This document shows positions 37,976 through 47,523 of a stretch of 64,000 nucleotides of DNA, one piece after another. Numbering within the stretch: position 1 is the stretch's first letter; each line of letters starts with the position of its first letter. This DNA is from Terrihabitans soli. Its GTDB lineage: Bacteria; Pseudomonadota; Alphaproteobacteria; Rhizobiales; Methylopilaceae. The translations under genes were made by a program, and so were the position numbers. The DNA lies in contig NZ_AP023361.1 of the NCBI RefSeq assembly GCF_014191545.1, forward strand, positions 2,694,501 through 2,758,500. The letters run 5' to 3'. The notes under the pieces are model-generated. The model did not search any database. It saw only the letters and a program-made list of their open reading frames with translations, and was not told where the DNA came from.

Positions 37976-39943
37976 TCAGTCCGAGGCGAGCGCTGCGACC
38001 GGATCGAGCTTTGCGGCTTTCAGCGCCGGCATAAATCCGAACACGACGCCGGTCAGCACGGCGCAGCCGAACGCCATCATCGCCGGCAACGCGGTGAATT
38101 TCAGCGGCAAGCCTGCCCACTGAATGATGAAGCCGGCGGCAAAGCCGAGGACCATGCCGAGCGTGCCGCCGAAGGCCGCGACGACGACTGCTTCCGTCAG
38201 AAACTGCTGCAGCACATTGCGCGTCGAAGCGCCCGTCGCCATGCGGATGCCGATCTCGCGGGTCCGCTCGGTCACGCTCATCAGCATGATGTTCATGATC
38301 CCGATGCCGCCGACGAGCAGCGAGATCGAGGCGATGGAGGCGAGAAGGATCGCCAAAGTCTGCTGCGTCGCCGACATGGTCTCGACGATCGACGCCATAT
38401 TGCGGATCTGGAAATCTTCCTTGCCATGGCGCGCCGTCAGTTCGCGGCGAACTTCCGTCTCGGTATCGCCGATCTTCGATACATCGCTCGCCGCAACCGT
38501 GATCGAGCGCACAAAGGTTTCGCCGAACAGCCGCGAGCCGCCGGTGGTGATCGGCACGAAGATCACATCGTCCTGATCGGTGCCGAAGCCGGTTGCGCCC
38601 TTGCCCGACATCACGCCGATGACCTGGAACGGCACATTGTTGACGAGAACATGCGCGCCGAGCGCGTCGTCCTCGCCGAAAAGATTTTTCTCGACGGTTT
38701 TGCCGATGACAGCGACCGTCGCATGGCTCGTGACATCCTCGGGCGTGAAGAACACACCCTCCTCCACCGGCCAGCTGCGCACTTGCGGCAGATCGACGGA
38801 GGTCGCGGTCGCCTGCGTGGCGTAGTCCCTGTTACCGATGCGGATCGTGACATTGCCCTGCCGTTCGGGCATCGCCGCCGTTACATTCGGCAGAGACGCG
38901 AGCGCATCGGCATCCTCCGGCATCAGCGTCCGGACACCCGAACCTGCCGAATAGCGCTCGTTGGGCGCGCCGGGGCGGACGACGAGAAGATTGGAGCCCA
39001 TCGAGCCGATGCGCTTCATCACTTCGTCCTGGGCGCCTTCACCGACCGCCAGCATGGCAACGACCGAAGCGACGCCGATCATGATGCCGAGCAGCGTTAA
39101 GACGGTGCGGAACATATTGGTCCGCAGCGCGCGCAGCGCCATTTTCACGGCTTCGCCCGCATCGGCCAAAGGCGATGGCCGCACATGCGCCGCAGCCGGA
39201 AGGGATGGCGCTTCGCCCGCGCCGAGATCGGGCCCGCTATCGGCGGTGATTTGTCCGTCACGGATTTCGATGACGCGGCGCGCATGGCGCGCCACTTCGC
39301 GGTCATGGGTGATGAGAATGATGGTGTGGCCGCGCGCCGCCAGATCCTTCAGCAGCGCCATGACTTCGGCCCCACTTTTCGAATCGAGCGCGCCGGTGGG
39401 CTCGTCGGCAAGAATAATGCGTCCGCCATTCATCAGCGCGCGGGCAATCGACACCCGCTGCTGCTGGCCGCCGGACAGCTGGTTCGGACGGTGATTGAGA
39501 CGCTCAGCCAAGCCGAGCGAGGTCAGAAGTTCGGCGGCGCGCCGATGGCGCTCCGGCGCGTCAACGCCGGCATAGATCGCCGGCACTTCGACATTCTCGA
39601 CCGCGGTCGCCGCCGGAATGAGATTATAGCTCTGAAAGACGAAGCCGAATTCGTCGCGCCGCAGCCGTGCGAGCTCGTCGCGGTCGAAATGCGAGACATC
39701 CTTTCCAGCGAAATGGTAGGTTCCCGAGCTCGGCCGGTCGAGGCAGCCGAGAAGATTCATCAATGTCGATTTGCCGGAGCCCGAGGCGCCCATAATGGCA
39801 ACGAACTCGCCGGGATAGATCCGCAGCGTAATGCCGCGCAGAACCTCGACCGGAACTTCGCCGCCATAGGTCTTGCGGATGCCGTCGAGAGCAATCAGCG
39901 GCTCGGCGGTCGTCACCTCGGGAGGAGCGACATGGCGGTTCAT
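37976..39943 (-). CDS. macB: macrolide-export-type ABC transporter ATPase/permease MacB
   Basis: 655 aa. N-terminal ABC domain: [64 protein letters not shown]-terminal permease with four membrane spans and a MacB periplasmic domain follows, ending near [14 protein letters not shown]. With MacA and an outer-membrane TolC it exports macrolides, peptides or lipids. The ATG shares one base with the macA stop (TGATG); a GTG one codon earlier is also possible. No tolC-like gene is nearby. Confidence 0.93.
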   Translation of the reverse strand: MNRHVAPPEVTTAEPLIALDGIRKTYGGEVPVEVLRGITLRIYPGEFVAIMGASGSGKSTLMNLLGCLDRPSSGTYHFAGKDVSHFDRDELARLRRDEFGFVFQSYNLIPAATAVENVEVPAIYAGVDAPERHRRAAELLTSLGLAERLNHRPNQLSGGQQQRVSIARALMNGGRIILADEPTGALDSKSGAEVMALLKDLAARGHTIILITHDREVARHARRVIEIRDGQITADSGPDLGAGEAPSLPAAAHVRPSPLADAGEAVKMALRALRTNMFRTVLTLLGIMIGVASVVAMLAVGEGAQDEVMKRIGSMGSNLLVVRPGAPNERYSAGSGVRTLMPEDADALASLPNVTAAMPERQGNVTIRIGNRDYATQATATSVDLPQVRSWPVEEGVFFTPEDVTSHATVAVIGKTVEKNLFGEDDALGAHVLVNNVPFQVIGVMSGKGATGFGTDQDDVIFVPITTGGSRLFGETFVRSITVAASDVSKIGDTETEVRRELTARHGKEDFQIRNMASIVETMSATQQTLAILLASIASISLLVGGIGIMNIMLMSVTERTREIGIRMATGASTRNVLQQFLTEAVVVAAFGGTLGMVLGFAAGFIIQWAGLPLKFTALPAMMAFGCAVLTGVVFGFMPALKAAKLDPVAALASD

Positions 39944-41154
39944 CACAGACGCATCTGCGGCCCGCGCCGCTGACCCGATCCGGACGCGGGCTGCGCCGCG
40001 CTGCGCTGGCCGGTGACGACTTCATCGCCTTCTTCGAGGCCGGATTTGATTTCGGCAAGAACGCGCGTCTTCACACCGGTCTCGACCTTGCGCGTTTCGG
40101 TGCCGAACGCCGTCTTCACCTCGACGGTGGTTTCCTTGGTGCGGCGGTTTTCCTTCAGCGCCGACACCGGAACGGTGAGCACATCGCGCGCCTCGCCGAC
40201 GATGAAATAGACCTGCGCGCTCATCTGCGTCATCAGCGCGCCTTCGGGATTGTCGACATCGAACAGCGCCGTATAGAGCACGACATTATTGACGATCTCG
40301 GGCGTCGGCAGGATCTGCTGCAGCTTGCCCGACCAGCGGCGCTGGCCCGAGCCGAGCGTCGTGAACTCCGCCGTCATGCCGAGCTTCAGCCGCGAGACAT
40401 CGGCTTCGGCAACCTGCGTCCATACCGTCATGGTGGAGAGATCGGCGACGCGCATGATGATCGGCGCCGATTGATTGGTGTTCAGCGTCTGCCCCTGACG
40501 GACGCTGATCGACACGACGGTGCCATTCATCGGCGAAAAGATTTTCGTATAGCTGAGCGTCGCTTCATCGCCGCGCAGCGTCGACTCGGTCTGCTGGATC
40601 TGTGCCTTCAGCACATCGACCTGAGCGGCCGCCGACCGCGCCGTCGCCTCGGCGGATTCGAACGTCGTCTCGGAGACGGCTTTCGTTGCAACGAGCTTGC
40701 GCTGGCGCTCCAGCGTCTGATTGGCGAGATCGCGCTGCGCTTCCTTATCGACGAGCTGGGCGCGCTGGCTGGCGAGCGATGCCCGGCCCGCCTCCACCTT
40801 GGCGTTGAGAACGACAGGATCGATCTCGGCCAGAAGATCGCCCTTCTTCACCGCCTGCCCGACTTCGACATGGATGGTCTTGAGCTGTCCGGACACCTGG
40901 GCGCCGAGATCGACATAATCGCGCGGCTGGAGATTGCCCAGCGCGGACACCGTATCGATCACATCGCCGCGGACGACCTTGGCCGTCACAATCTGATCCG
41001 AGGACGAGCCGGCCGTACCGAACTGCCAGTAAAGAACAGCACCGCCCGCGAGCACAGCCGCGGCAATAGCCGCAAACCGCCAGTTGCGCGCCGGCGGAGG
41101 CGTCCCGAGGGGCTTGGTCCTGCCCTCGAAAATACGGGTCGGCGCTATGTTCAT
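39943..41154 (-). CDS. macA: MacA-like periplasmic adaptor (membrane fusion protein)
   Basis: 403 aa with one N-terminal membrane anchor ([20 protein letters not shown]), a lipoyl half-motif [20 protein letters not shown], a long coiled-coil hairpin (about 100-185) and a beta-barrel ([20 protein letters not shown]). It links MacB to the outer-membrane channel. Start chosen at the ATG at 41154; the frame extends three codons to a TTG. First gene of the macA-macB unit. Confidence 0.92.
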   Translation of the reverse strand: MNIAPTRIFEGRTKPLGTPPPARNWRFAAIAAAVLAGGAVLYWQFGTAGSSSDQIVTAKVVRGDVIDTVSALGNLQPRDYVDLGAQVSGQLKTIHVEVGQAVKKGDLLAEIDPVVLNAKVEAGRASLASQRAQLVDKEAQRDLANQTLERQRKLVATKAVSETTFESAEATARSAAAQVDVLKAQIQQTESTLRGDEATLSYTKIFSPMNGTVVSISVRQGQTLNTNQSAPIIMRVADLSTMTVWTQVAEADVSRLKLGMTAEFTTLGSGQRRWSGKLQQILPTPEIVNNVVLYTALFDVDNPEGALMTQMSAQVYFIVGEARDVLTVPVSALKENRRTKETTVEVKTAFGTETRKVETGVKTRVLAEIKSGLEEGDEVVTGQRSAAQPASGSGQRRGPQMRL

Positions 41155-41245
41155 CTCTCGCAAAATCCTTCCAGCCCACAGACTTATATATGTCGGCTGA
41201 ACCCCAGCTGAACGCCATAAGCCGGTTGATTAAACTTTGGCAATG

Positions 41246-42583
41246 TCAGCGGAAGAACACCCAGGTCAGCAGAAGGAAACTCGGGATCAGGATCGCGCCG
41301 GACCACAGGATATAGCCGAAGAAGCTCGGCATTTTGATGCCCTGGTTCTTGGCGATCGCCAGCACCATGAAATTCGGCGCATTGCCGATATAGGTCAGCG
41401 CGCCCATGAAGACCGCGCCTCCCGAGATCGCCGCAAGCGTTGATGTGTAGTTACTCATCAGTTCGGCCGCGACCCCGCCCGCGAGATTGAAGAACACAAG
41501 ATAGGTCGGCGCGTTGTCGAGCACGCCGGAGAGTATCCCCGTCATCCAGAAATACGCCTCGTCGATCGGCGCGCCGGAGGCATCCGTCACCAGCGCGACG
41601 AGCGGCGCGGCCGCGCCGTCCGATCCCGCGCGCAGGATGAGAATGACCGGGATGATGGTCGTGAAAATGCCGGCAAAAAGTTTGGCGACTTCGCGGATCG
41701 GCTCCCAGTCGAAACCGTTGCGGGCACGGATATCCTTCGGCGTAACCCGAACCGAGACGAGCGCCAGCACAAGGATGATCGCATCGCGCACAAGGTTCTG
41801 CAGTTCGACCGGCGTGCCGAAGACATTAAAGCTGATGCCGGGCTTCCACAGCCCGCTCATCAGGATCGCCATGATAACGCCGATGAGGAGCGGGATATTG
41901 GCAAGGCCGATCAGGCCGAGCCGGGGCGTATCGGGCGTCGGATCCTTCTTTTTCGGTTTGCCTTCCTTGGCAAAGAAAATGCTGTCGAGCGCGAAAAACA
42001 GCGCGAGCAGAATGGCGACGAGAAGGAGTGTCTCGGCGGCGAGATGCTCAGTCGTCCAGAAAAAGTCGACGCCCTGCAGGAACCCGAGGAAGAGCGGCGG
42101 ATCGCCGAGCGGCGTCAGGGAGCCGCCGATATTGGACACGAGGAAGATGAAGAAGATAACGGTATGGACGTTGTAGCGCCGGTTGTCGTTGGCGCGGATC
42201 AGTGGACGGATCAGCACCATCGAGGCGCCCGTCGTGCCGATGACGCTGGCGAGCAGCGTGCCGACGCCGAGCAGCACCGTGTTCGTTCCCGGGCTGCCGT
42301 GCAGATTGCCGGTGACGAGAAGCCCGCCCGAAATCGTGAACAACGCAAACAGGAGGATGATGAAGGGCAGATATTCGAGCAGCGCCGCATGGACGAGATC
42401 ATGGCCGGCGGTGCCGAAGCCGTGGATCGCCGCATAGGGGATCAGGAAAGCCAGTGCCCAGAAGCCGGCGACCTTGCCGTAGTGGTGGTGCCAGAAATGC
42501 GAGGCGAGCAGCGGCAGGAGGGCGATGGACAGGAGCATGCCGACAAAGGGCAGCCCCCAAATCAGGGAGAGATCGGAGTGCAT
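41246..42583 (-). CDS. NhaD-like sodium:proton antiporter / ion transporter
   Basis: 445 aa with about 11-12 hydrophobic segments. LVSNIGGSLTPLGDPPLFLG is the signature of the NhaD and related ion-transporter superfamily, with GVLDNAPTYLVFFNLAGG in the second half; both repeats carry the conserved Asn/Pro positions. Function is probably Na+/H+ exchange, or transport of an organic anion as in related citrate carriers. Start chosen at the ATG at 42583; the frame extends 12 codons upstream. Divergent from the PEP carboxylase homologue. Confidence 0.82.
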   Translation of the reverse strand: MHSDLSLIWGLPFVGMLLSIALLPLLASHFWHHHYGKVAGFWALAFLIPYAAIHGFGTAGHDLVHAALLEYLPFIILLFALFTISGGLLVTGNLHGSPGTNTVLLGVGTLLASVIGTTGASMVLIRPLIRANDNRRYNVHTVIFFIFLVSNIGGSLTPLGDPPLFLGFLQGVDFFWTTEHLAAETLLLVAILLALFFALDSIFFAKEGKPKKKDPTPDTPRLGLIGLANIPLLIGVIMAILMSGLWKPGISFNVFGTPVELQNLVRDAIILVLALVSVRVTPKDIRARNGFDWEPIREVAKLFAGIFTTIIPVILILRAGSDGAAAPLVALVTDASGAPIDEAYFWMTGILSGVLDNAPTYLVFFNLAGGVAAELMSNYTSTLAAISGGAVFMGALTYIGNAPNFMVLAIAKNQGIKMPSFFGYILWSGAILIPSFLLLTWVFFR

Positions 42584-42702
42584 GGCCGGGAGAGGAACCT
42601 GTCCGGCGCCGCCGCGCAACCGTATTTTTCGCTCTTAAAAACCAAAGGGCAAAAACCAGGTAACTCGCGCGGCATTTGGCCCACAGGCCGGGTCATCAAG
42701 GC

Positions 42703-42731
42703 TTTGACTTGCACGGTTACCGTGCCTCAAA
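42703..42731. promoter_or_regulatory. operator-like palindrome between divergent genes
   Basis: GCACGGT (42711-42717), T, ACCGTGC (42719-42725) is a perfect 7-bp dyad, flanked by TTTGA and TCAAA (42703-42707 and 42727-42731), which extend the symmetry. It lies in the 229-bp intergenic region between the antiporter and the PEP carboxylase homologue, 82 bp before the latter's ATG. It looks like a repressor or activator site. Confidence 0.4.
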
Positions 42732-42812
42732 TGTCCGGGAAGACGCCGATGCGGGTTGGCGTCCCTTAAAGAGCTTGCCCGGCTCCTCCCGGCCGGTCTC
42801 GCGGAGCCACCT

Positions 42813-45605
42813 ATGCTGGAAGACACCCATCGCGCGGCCAAGCATTCCAAGACGGTCGCGGCCCTGCTTGCCCTGATGGAAGACAACCGCCACCGGGCCG
42901 AGGAAGACCCCTTCGGCAATCCAGTTCTCGTCACGGCGCGCGCCATCCTGCGCCAGATCGACCGCGGCGATATCAGCGAGGCGGATGTCGATCAGGTGAT
43001 TGCCGAGCTTCGGGACGAGGCCTTCCAGGACCGCGCCCAGCGCATCGCTCTGTATGTCGGCGGCACCGAGAAGGAAGCCTCCGAGGCAAGCTATAGCCGC
43101 ATCGCCGAGAAACTGGCGAGCGAAGGCGCGCCCGGGAGCTTCGAGTCGAACCGCGAGGAATTCGAACGCACCCGCTTCGTTGCGGTCTTTACCGCGCATC
43201 CGACCTTCTCGGCGCCCGCCCCCGTTTTGGCGGCGCTGGCGGAAACAGCGAGCGGCCGCGACCCGAAAACTCACTTTGCTTCGCACCGACCCTCGACGCC
43301 GACGCTCGAGATGGAGTTCACCCAGGCCATCGCCGCCATCAAGAACGGCCGCGATGCCATCGACCGCTTCAACACCGCGCTTCTCTCAAGCGCCCGCCGC
43401 GCCTGGCCGGAGGATTGGACGGCGCTCGTGCCGCAGGCCGTCGCGCTCGCAAGCTGGGTCGGCTACGACACCGACGGCCGCGTCGACATCAATTGGTGGG
43501 ACACGCTGCGCCTTCGCCTGCGCATGAAGAAGCTGCAGTTGGAGCGGCTCGAAGCGCAGGTGGCCGATATTGACGCCGCCGACAAACTCGCTGACCGAAT
43601 CGAGCGCGCCATCGGCTGCGTCGACCGGCAGATCGCCGCCGTACCGGCCAAAGGCGATCCGGACACGGTTGCGGAATTTGCCGCTGAACTCATCGAGCAT
43701 CGCGAAGATGCGCTCGTCACCAACGAGCCCTTGATGGAGCTGTTCGCAGATGCCATCGCCAAAGCCACTCCGGACGATCAGTTGAAGCTTGCGGTGGCGC
43801 GCGCCGGGCTTGCCTCGCACGGCATGTCGTTTGCGCATTCGCATGTGCGCCTCAACGCCGCGCAGGTGCACAATGCGGTGCGTCTGCGCCTCGGCCTTCA
43901 GGATCCGCCGGCCGATCCGTTCCGCCGCCGCGTCCTTCTCGGCGCCATCAATTCGGCGCTCGACAAGGTCGAGACCATCCCGGTGGATTTCGGCGGCATC
44001 CTTGCCGAACAGGCCTCCGCCACGCGCCTGATGATGACGGTCGCGCAGATCGCCAAACATATCGACGGCAATGCGCCCGTGCGCTTCCTCATCGCCGAGA
44101 CCGAGAGCGGCTATACGCTGCTGTCGGTACTGTGGCTCGCCAAACTCTTCGGCGTCGAAAAGCATGTCGAGATCTCGCCGCTATTCGAGACGGCGGATGC
44201 GCTTGAGCAGGGCTCGCGCGCCATCGAAGAGGCGCTGCGCTCGCCGCATTACCGCGCCTATCTCAAGGAAACCGGCAAGCTCGCCATCGAATTCGGCTAT
44301 TCGGATTCGGGGCGCTATGTCGGCCAGCTCGCCGCGACCTTCCTCATCGAACGGCTGCGCGTGAAGCTTGCCGAACTGATGCAGAAATACGGCCTTGCCG
44401 ATCATGTCGAACTCATCCTGTTCGACACGCACGGCGAATCCATCGGCCGCGGCGCCCATCCGGGCTCTCTGACCGATCGCCTGAAATATCTCTCTCCCTC
44501 GGCCAGCCGCGCGATGTTTGCGCGCAACGGCATCAACCAGCGCGACGAGACGAGCTTTCAGGGCGGCGACGGATATCTTTTGTTCGGCACGCCGGAGATC
44601 GCGATGGCTTCCGTCGCGCGCATCGCCGAACACGCCTTTGATGAGCTGCCGACCAGCGGCGATCCGATCTATGAGGAAGCCGATTTCGCTGCCGACTTTT
44701 TTGCGACCATCGGCGCGACCATGCATGAGCTGGTCGAAGATCCGGGTTATGCCTCGTTGCTCGGCGCCTTCGGCCCGGCTTTGCTCGATCCGACCGGCTC
44801 GCGCCCCGCGATCCGCCAGCAGGACGGCGGCGGCGGACCGAGCGTCATCAAACATCCGCGCGAACTGCGCGCCATTCTGAACAACGCGATTTTGCAGCAG
44901 CTCGGCTGGTGCGCGAACACGCTGCAGGGCATCGGCGCTGCGGCCGCGCGGCAGCCCGAACTTTTCCTTGAACTGCGTGACAAGAGCCCGCGCTTCCGCC
45001 GGGCACTGGAATTTGCAAGCCATGCGCTCGCCCATTCCGACATCGATGTTCTGCGCGCAACGACCGCGCTTCTCGATCCCGGCTCATGGCTCGACCGCGC
45101 CGCGCATGTCGAGCCCGTGCGGGCGCGCCAGCTTGTCGGCGTCGCGCATTCGCTGAACCGGCTCAATCTCTGGGGCCCGGTGCAGTCGATGTTCCACCGC
45201 ATCCAGACCGATTTTGTGCTGCTGCGCGCCGCCTGGCCGAAAGCGCCGGAAATGCAGACGCGCGAAATGCTGCTGCATGCCATGCGCATCGCGCTGATCC
45301 AGCGCATCTGGATCATGGCGACCGCCATTCCGGATTTCTCGCCGCGCCACGGCGTGACGCGCCAGGCGCTCGATATGCGCTTCCTGCAGCTCGACGTGCC
45401 GTCAACGCTCGCTTTGATGGATGAGGTCTTCCCGAACGAGGCCGATCCGACCAAAGGCCGCGATTTCGGCGAGCCCCACGGCCCGCGTCAGGCCGTGTCC
45501 TACGCCAAGGAACACGAGCAGATTTTCGATCCGATCGGACGCCTGTTCGCACAGGTGCGCGAGATCGGCACCGCCATTACCCATGAAGTCGGCGCATTCG
45601 GCTGA
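42813..45605 (+). CDS. phosphoenolpyruvate carboxylase homologue with altered active-site motifs
   Basis: 930 aa, the normal PEPC length, aligning throughout. Retained: FTAHPT (His-129), PLFETADAL, SIGRG, GSRPAIRQ and RELRAI arginines. Changed: canonical FHGRGGS reads FDTHGES (about 537-543), so the catalytic His and Arg are Asp and His; YSDSxKDxG reads YSDSGRYVG, with Lys replaced by Arg; GGDRDGNP reads GYDTDGR; the C-terminal RNTG is absent (ends GAFG). PEPC makes oxaloacetate from PEP and bicarbonate; this protein may have another reaction, a regulatory role, or be a diverged active form. The ATG at 42813 follows GGAG at 9 nt; the frame opens 19 codons earlier at a TTG. Confidence 0.8.
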   Translation: MLEDTHRAAKHSKTVAALLALMEDNRHRAEEDPFGNPVLVTARAILRQIDRGDISEADVDQVIAELRDEAFQDRAQRIALYVGGTEKEASEASYSRIAEKLASEGAPGSFESNREEFERTRFVAVFTAHPTFSAPAPVLAALAETASGRDPKTHFASHRPSTPTLEMEFTQAIAAIKNGRDAIDRFNTALLSSARRAWPEDWTALVPQAVALASWVGYDTDGRVDINWWDTLRLRLRMKKLQLERLEAQVADIDAADKLADRIERAIGCVDRQIAAVPAKGDPDTVAEFAAELIEHREDALVTNEPLMELFADAIAKATPDDQLKLAVARAGLASHGMSFAHSHVRLNAAQVHNAVRLRLGLQDPPADPFRRRVLLGAINSALDKVETIPVDFGGILAEQASATRLMMTVAQIAKHIDGNAPVRFLIAETESGYTLLSVLWLAKLFGVEKHVEISPLFETADALEQGSRAIEEALRSPHYRAYLKETGKLAIEFGYSDSGRYVGQLAATFLIERLRVKLAELMQKYGLADHVELILFDTHGESIGRGAHPGSLTDRLKYLSPSASRAMFARNGINQRDETSFQGGDGYLLFGTPEIAMASVARIAEHAFDELPTSGDPIYEEADFAADFFATIGATMHELVEDPGYASLLGAFGPALLDPTGSRPAIRQQDGGGGPSVIKHPRELRAILNNAILQQLGWCANTLQGIGAAAARQPELFLELRDKSPRFRRALEFASHALAHSDIDVLRATTALLDPGSWLDRAAHVEPVRARQLVGVAHSLNRLNLWGPVQSMFHRIQTDFVLLRAAWPKAPEMQTREMLLHAMRIALIQRIWIMATAIPDFSPRHGVTRQALDMRFLQLDVPSTLALMDEVFPNEADPTKGRDFGEPHGPRQAVSYAKEHEQIFDPIGRLFAQVREIGTAITHEVGAFG

Positions 45606-45618
45606 GACAGGAACAGAG

Positions 45619-45846
45619 ATGATCGACAGGCCGAGACCGCCGAGCGCGCGCAATGCCGCCGAGGCGATGTTCAAGAAGGTGACGGAGCCCAAAGTCGAAG
45701 GACCGGCGAAAACCGCCGCCGTCCCCGGCGCGAAAGAACTGGTGTCGATCCGCATCGATCAGGATGTGCTCGAATTCTTCCAGGAGGGCGGCGCCGGCTG
45801 GCAGGACCGCATCAACGACGCACTGCGCAAGGCGGCCGGGAAGTAG
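45619..45846 (+). CDS. BrnA-like antitoxin family protein (orphan)
   Basis: 75 aa ending VSIRIDQDVLEFFQEGGAGW followed by QDRINDALRKAAGK, the BrnA-type ribbon-helix-helix segment (usually SIRLDxDVLxWFKxxGxGYQTRIN). The N-terminal 40 residues are variable and Lys/Pro/Ala-rich. BrnA normally neutralises the RNase toxin BrnT encoded just upstream and represses the operon. No BrnT is present: the upstream gene is the PEPC homologue, ending 13 bp before. It could be a solitary DNA-binding protein. Start: ATG after AGGAACAGAG. Confidence 0.75.
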   Translation: MIDRPRPPSARNAAEAMFKKVTEPKVEGPAKTAAVPGAKELVSIRIDQDVLEFFQEGGAGWQDRINDALRKAAGK

Positions 45847-45947
45847 ACCTCGCCTTCTTCCCGCCGCGATCCGTAAAGCTTTCGTAAAACTTGACCCTTT
45901 ATGAACGGGGAGCCGCATGTTGTGTGGCGCCTGTTTTGTGTGTGCGT

Positions 45948-46838
45948 ATGCCTGCGTATCCGGCCCTGTCGCGCTCCTGCGCGCTCTTTCTCGTTTTGTC
46001 GGCTGTGAGCCTTGGGCTCGCCGGCTGCAGCACCGCATCCAAGAAATCCAAAGCGAGCTTTACGGGCCTTGGCCTTGGCCTCGGCATGTCGTCGAAGGAA
46101 TGCCTCGCCCGGGCGATGTATTTCGAGTCGAACCGCTCCTCGAACGACGGCATGCTCGCTGTCGGCACTGTGGTCATGAACCGCTACGAAAGCGGCAAAT
46201 ATGGAAAATCGGTCTGCGAGGTCGTCGGCGCGCCGCGCCAGTTCGCGCCTGGAGTTCTGTCCCGCGACATGACCGAAGGCAAAAGTAAGGATCGCGCCTT
46301 CGCGGTGGCGACCGAAGTGCTCGGCGGCCGTCGCCACCCCAAGGTCGGAAAGGCGCAGTTCTTCCACACCGCGGGCTATGAGCCCGGCTACAACAATATG
46401 CGCTATGTCTCGATCGAGGGTGGCAACGCCTTCTATGAGAAAGTGAAGAAGGGCGAGGACACCGGCGGCCTCGTGCGCATCGCCCGCCAGGGGCCGCGCG
46501 ATATCGGCGATATGATCGCCGTGCAGGAAACGACGATGATCGCGGCGAAAGGCGCCCCCGTGCCGCCCCCCGCGGACGAGCCGGTCTACGCGCCGCCGCG
46601 GCCCACCGCTGTTATGGCCCCGCCACCGCGGATCATGGCTGATCGCGCCGAACGCCGGACAGAGCGCCGTGCCGCACCGCCGCCTGCTCCGGCGCGCGTC
46701 ACCGCGCCGCCCGCCTCAGCCCCACCTGGTGTCTATGTCTCCGCCGCGCGTCCCGAGCCGGGCTATGCGCTATCCGGCGGCAATATCCCTTCGCCCGCCA
46801 TGCTCGGCTGGCAGTCCGGACCCGCCGGCCTGTACTGA
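45948..46838 (+). CDS. SleB-type cell wall hydrolase, probable lipoprotein
   Basis: 296 aa. A lipoprotein signal (ALFLVLSAVSLGLAGCSTAS) with lipobox LAGC at about 26-29 precedes a Hydrolase_2/SleB domain: ECLARAMYFESNRSSNDGML (with the likely catalytic Glu), GTVVMNRYESGKY and CEVVGAPRQFAPG. The C-terminal ~110 residues are Pro/Ala-rich and disordered, perhaps spanning the peptidoglycan. It would cleave peptidoglycan in the periplasm. I chose the ATG at 45948; it has no clear SD, and an upstream TTG is the only longer start. Confidence 0.85.
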   Translation: MPAYPALSRSCALFLVLSAVSLGLAGCSTASKKSKASFTGLGLGLGMSSKECLARAMYFESNRSSNDGMLAVGTVVMNRYESGKYGKSVCEVVGAPRQFAPGVLSRDMTEGKSKDRAFAVATEVLGGRRHPKVGKAQFFHTAGYEPGYNNMRYVSIEGGNAFYEKVKKGEDTGGLVRIARQGPRDIGDMIAVQETTMIAAKGAPVPPPADEPVYAPPRPTAVMAPPPRIMADRAERRTERRAAPPPAPARVTAPPASAPPGVYVSAARPEPGYALSGGNIPSPAMLGWQSGPAGLY

Positions 46839-46842
46839 GGCA

Positions 46843-46869
46843 CTGAACCCGGATGTTTCCGGGGTTCAG
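46843..46869. terminator. hairpin between convergent sleB-like and yaiI genes
   Basis: CTGAACCCGG (46843-46852) pairs with CCGGGGTTCAG (46859-46869) with one bulged base and a 6-nt loop. It fills the 35-bp gap between the two stop codons and could serve both directions. No strong T-run on either side. Confidence 0.6.
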
Positions 46870-46873
46870 CAGG

Positions 46874-47344
46874 TCAAAGACCGAATCCCTTCCGCTTCAG
46901 AGTGTTCACCGTCTTGTCGAGCGCCTGCAGGAAGTCCGAGCGGTCCTTCGGTGAAAAGGGTCTGGGCCCGCGCGTCGTCTGCCCGGCGCTCCTGAGCTCA
47001 TCCATCAGGTTGCGCGTGGCCAGAGCCATGCCGATGCTGGCCTCGGTGAATGGCCTGCCGGTATTGCCGATGACTTCGGCCCCGGCCTTCACCGACCGGT
47101 CGGCCAGCGGCACATCCTGGGTGATGACGATCGCGCCCGGCGCCGCCCGCTCAGCGATCCAATTGTCGGCGACATCGGGCCCGGCGGGCACGATGACCCG
47201 CTCGATCATCGGGTCTTTCGGGACATTGATGAAGGCGTTGGCGACGACGAAGACCTTCAGCCCGTAGCGCGCGGCGACGCGATAGATCTCCTCCTTCACA
47301 GGGCAGGCATCGGCATCGACATAGATCAGGATCGGTCCAGCCAT
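46874..47344 (-). CDS. yaiI: YaiI/YqxD family protein (DUF188)
   Basis: 156 aa starting with the family signature [18 protein letters not shown], then [34 protein letters not shown] and [20 protein letters not shown]. The fold resembles PIN/NYN nucleases, and the acidic residues ([20 protein letters not shown]) look like a metal site; the function is not known. It is preceded 17 bp upstream by a strong hairpin (47361-47386) with an SD TGAGGAA after it. Confidence 0.92.
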   Translation of the reverse strand: MAGPILIYVDADACPVKEEIYRVAARYGLKVFVVANAFINVPKDPMIERVIVPAGPDVADNWIAERAAPGAIVITQDVPLADRSVKAGAEVIGNTGRPFTEASIGMALATRNLMDELRSAGQTTRGPRPFSPKDRSDFLQALDKTVNTLKRKGFGL

Positions 47345-47360
47345 GGTTCCTCAAAGCAAG

Positions 47361-47386
47361 AAGGGCCACCCTCGCGGGTGGCCCTT
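47361..47386 (-). terminator. strong hairpin between the 23-codon ORF and yaiI
   Basis: AAGGGCCACC (47361-47370) and GGTGGCCCTT (47377-47386) form a perfect 10-bp stem with loop CTCGCG. On the minus strand it is followed by CTTGCTTTG, a broken U-tract, just before the yaiI ribosome site. It may end the transcript of the small ORF or act as an attenuator for yaiI. Confidence 0.6.
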
Positions 47387-47442
47387 CCATTGTCATCCGC
47401 GGCAACGGCTAAGGATCGTTCCCCCGCCGTCCGTGCGGGAAA

Positions 47443-47514
47443 TCACGCGGTCCGGAACTCCAGGAGTTTCCAGTCCACGGTCACCAGCACCCGCTGATTG
47501 AGACAATGAGACAC
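47443..47514 (-). CDS. 23-codon ORF with hyper-Shine-Dalgarno (leader peptide or microprotein)
   Basis: GTG start at 47514, stop at 47443; the product reads MSHCLNQRVLVTVDWKLLEF plus RTA. The start is preceded by AAAGGAGGTGATCCA (47529-47515), complementary over 15 nt to the 3' end of 16S rRNA, with GGAGG 7 nt before the GTG. Such a complete SD is far stronger than any other in the window. The front of this SD lies in a perfect hairpin (47524-47554). It is 136 bp after cysI and 98 bp before yaiI on the same strand. I do not recognise the peptide; it may be a leader, a microprotein or a regulatory decoy. Confidence 0.5.
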   Translation of the reverse strand: MSHCLNQRVLVTVDWKLLEFRTA

Positions 47515-47523
47515 TGGATCACC

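Noticed and set aside
45421-45618. Extension of the BrnA-like frame into the PEPC homologue
   Set aside because: The extra residues are an out-of-frame shadow of the PEPC coding sequence; the ATG at 45619 with AGGAACAGAG upstream is better.
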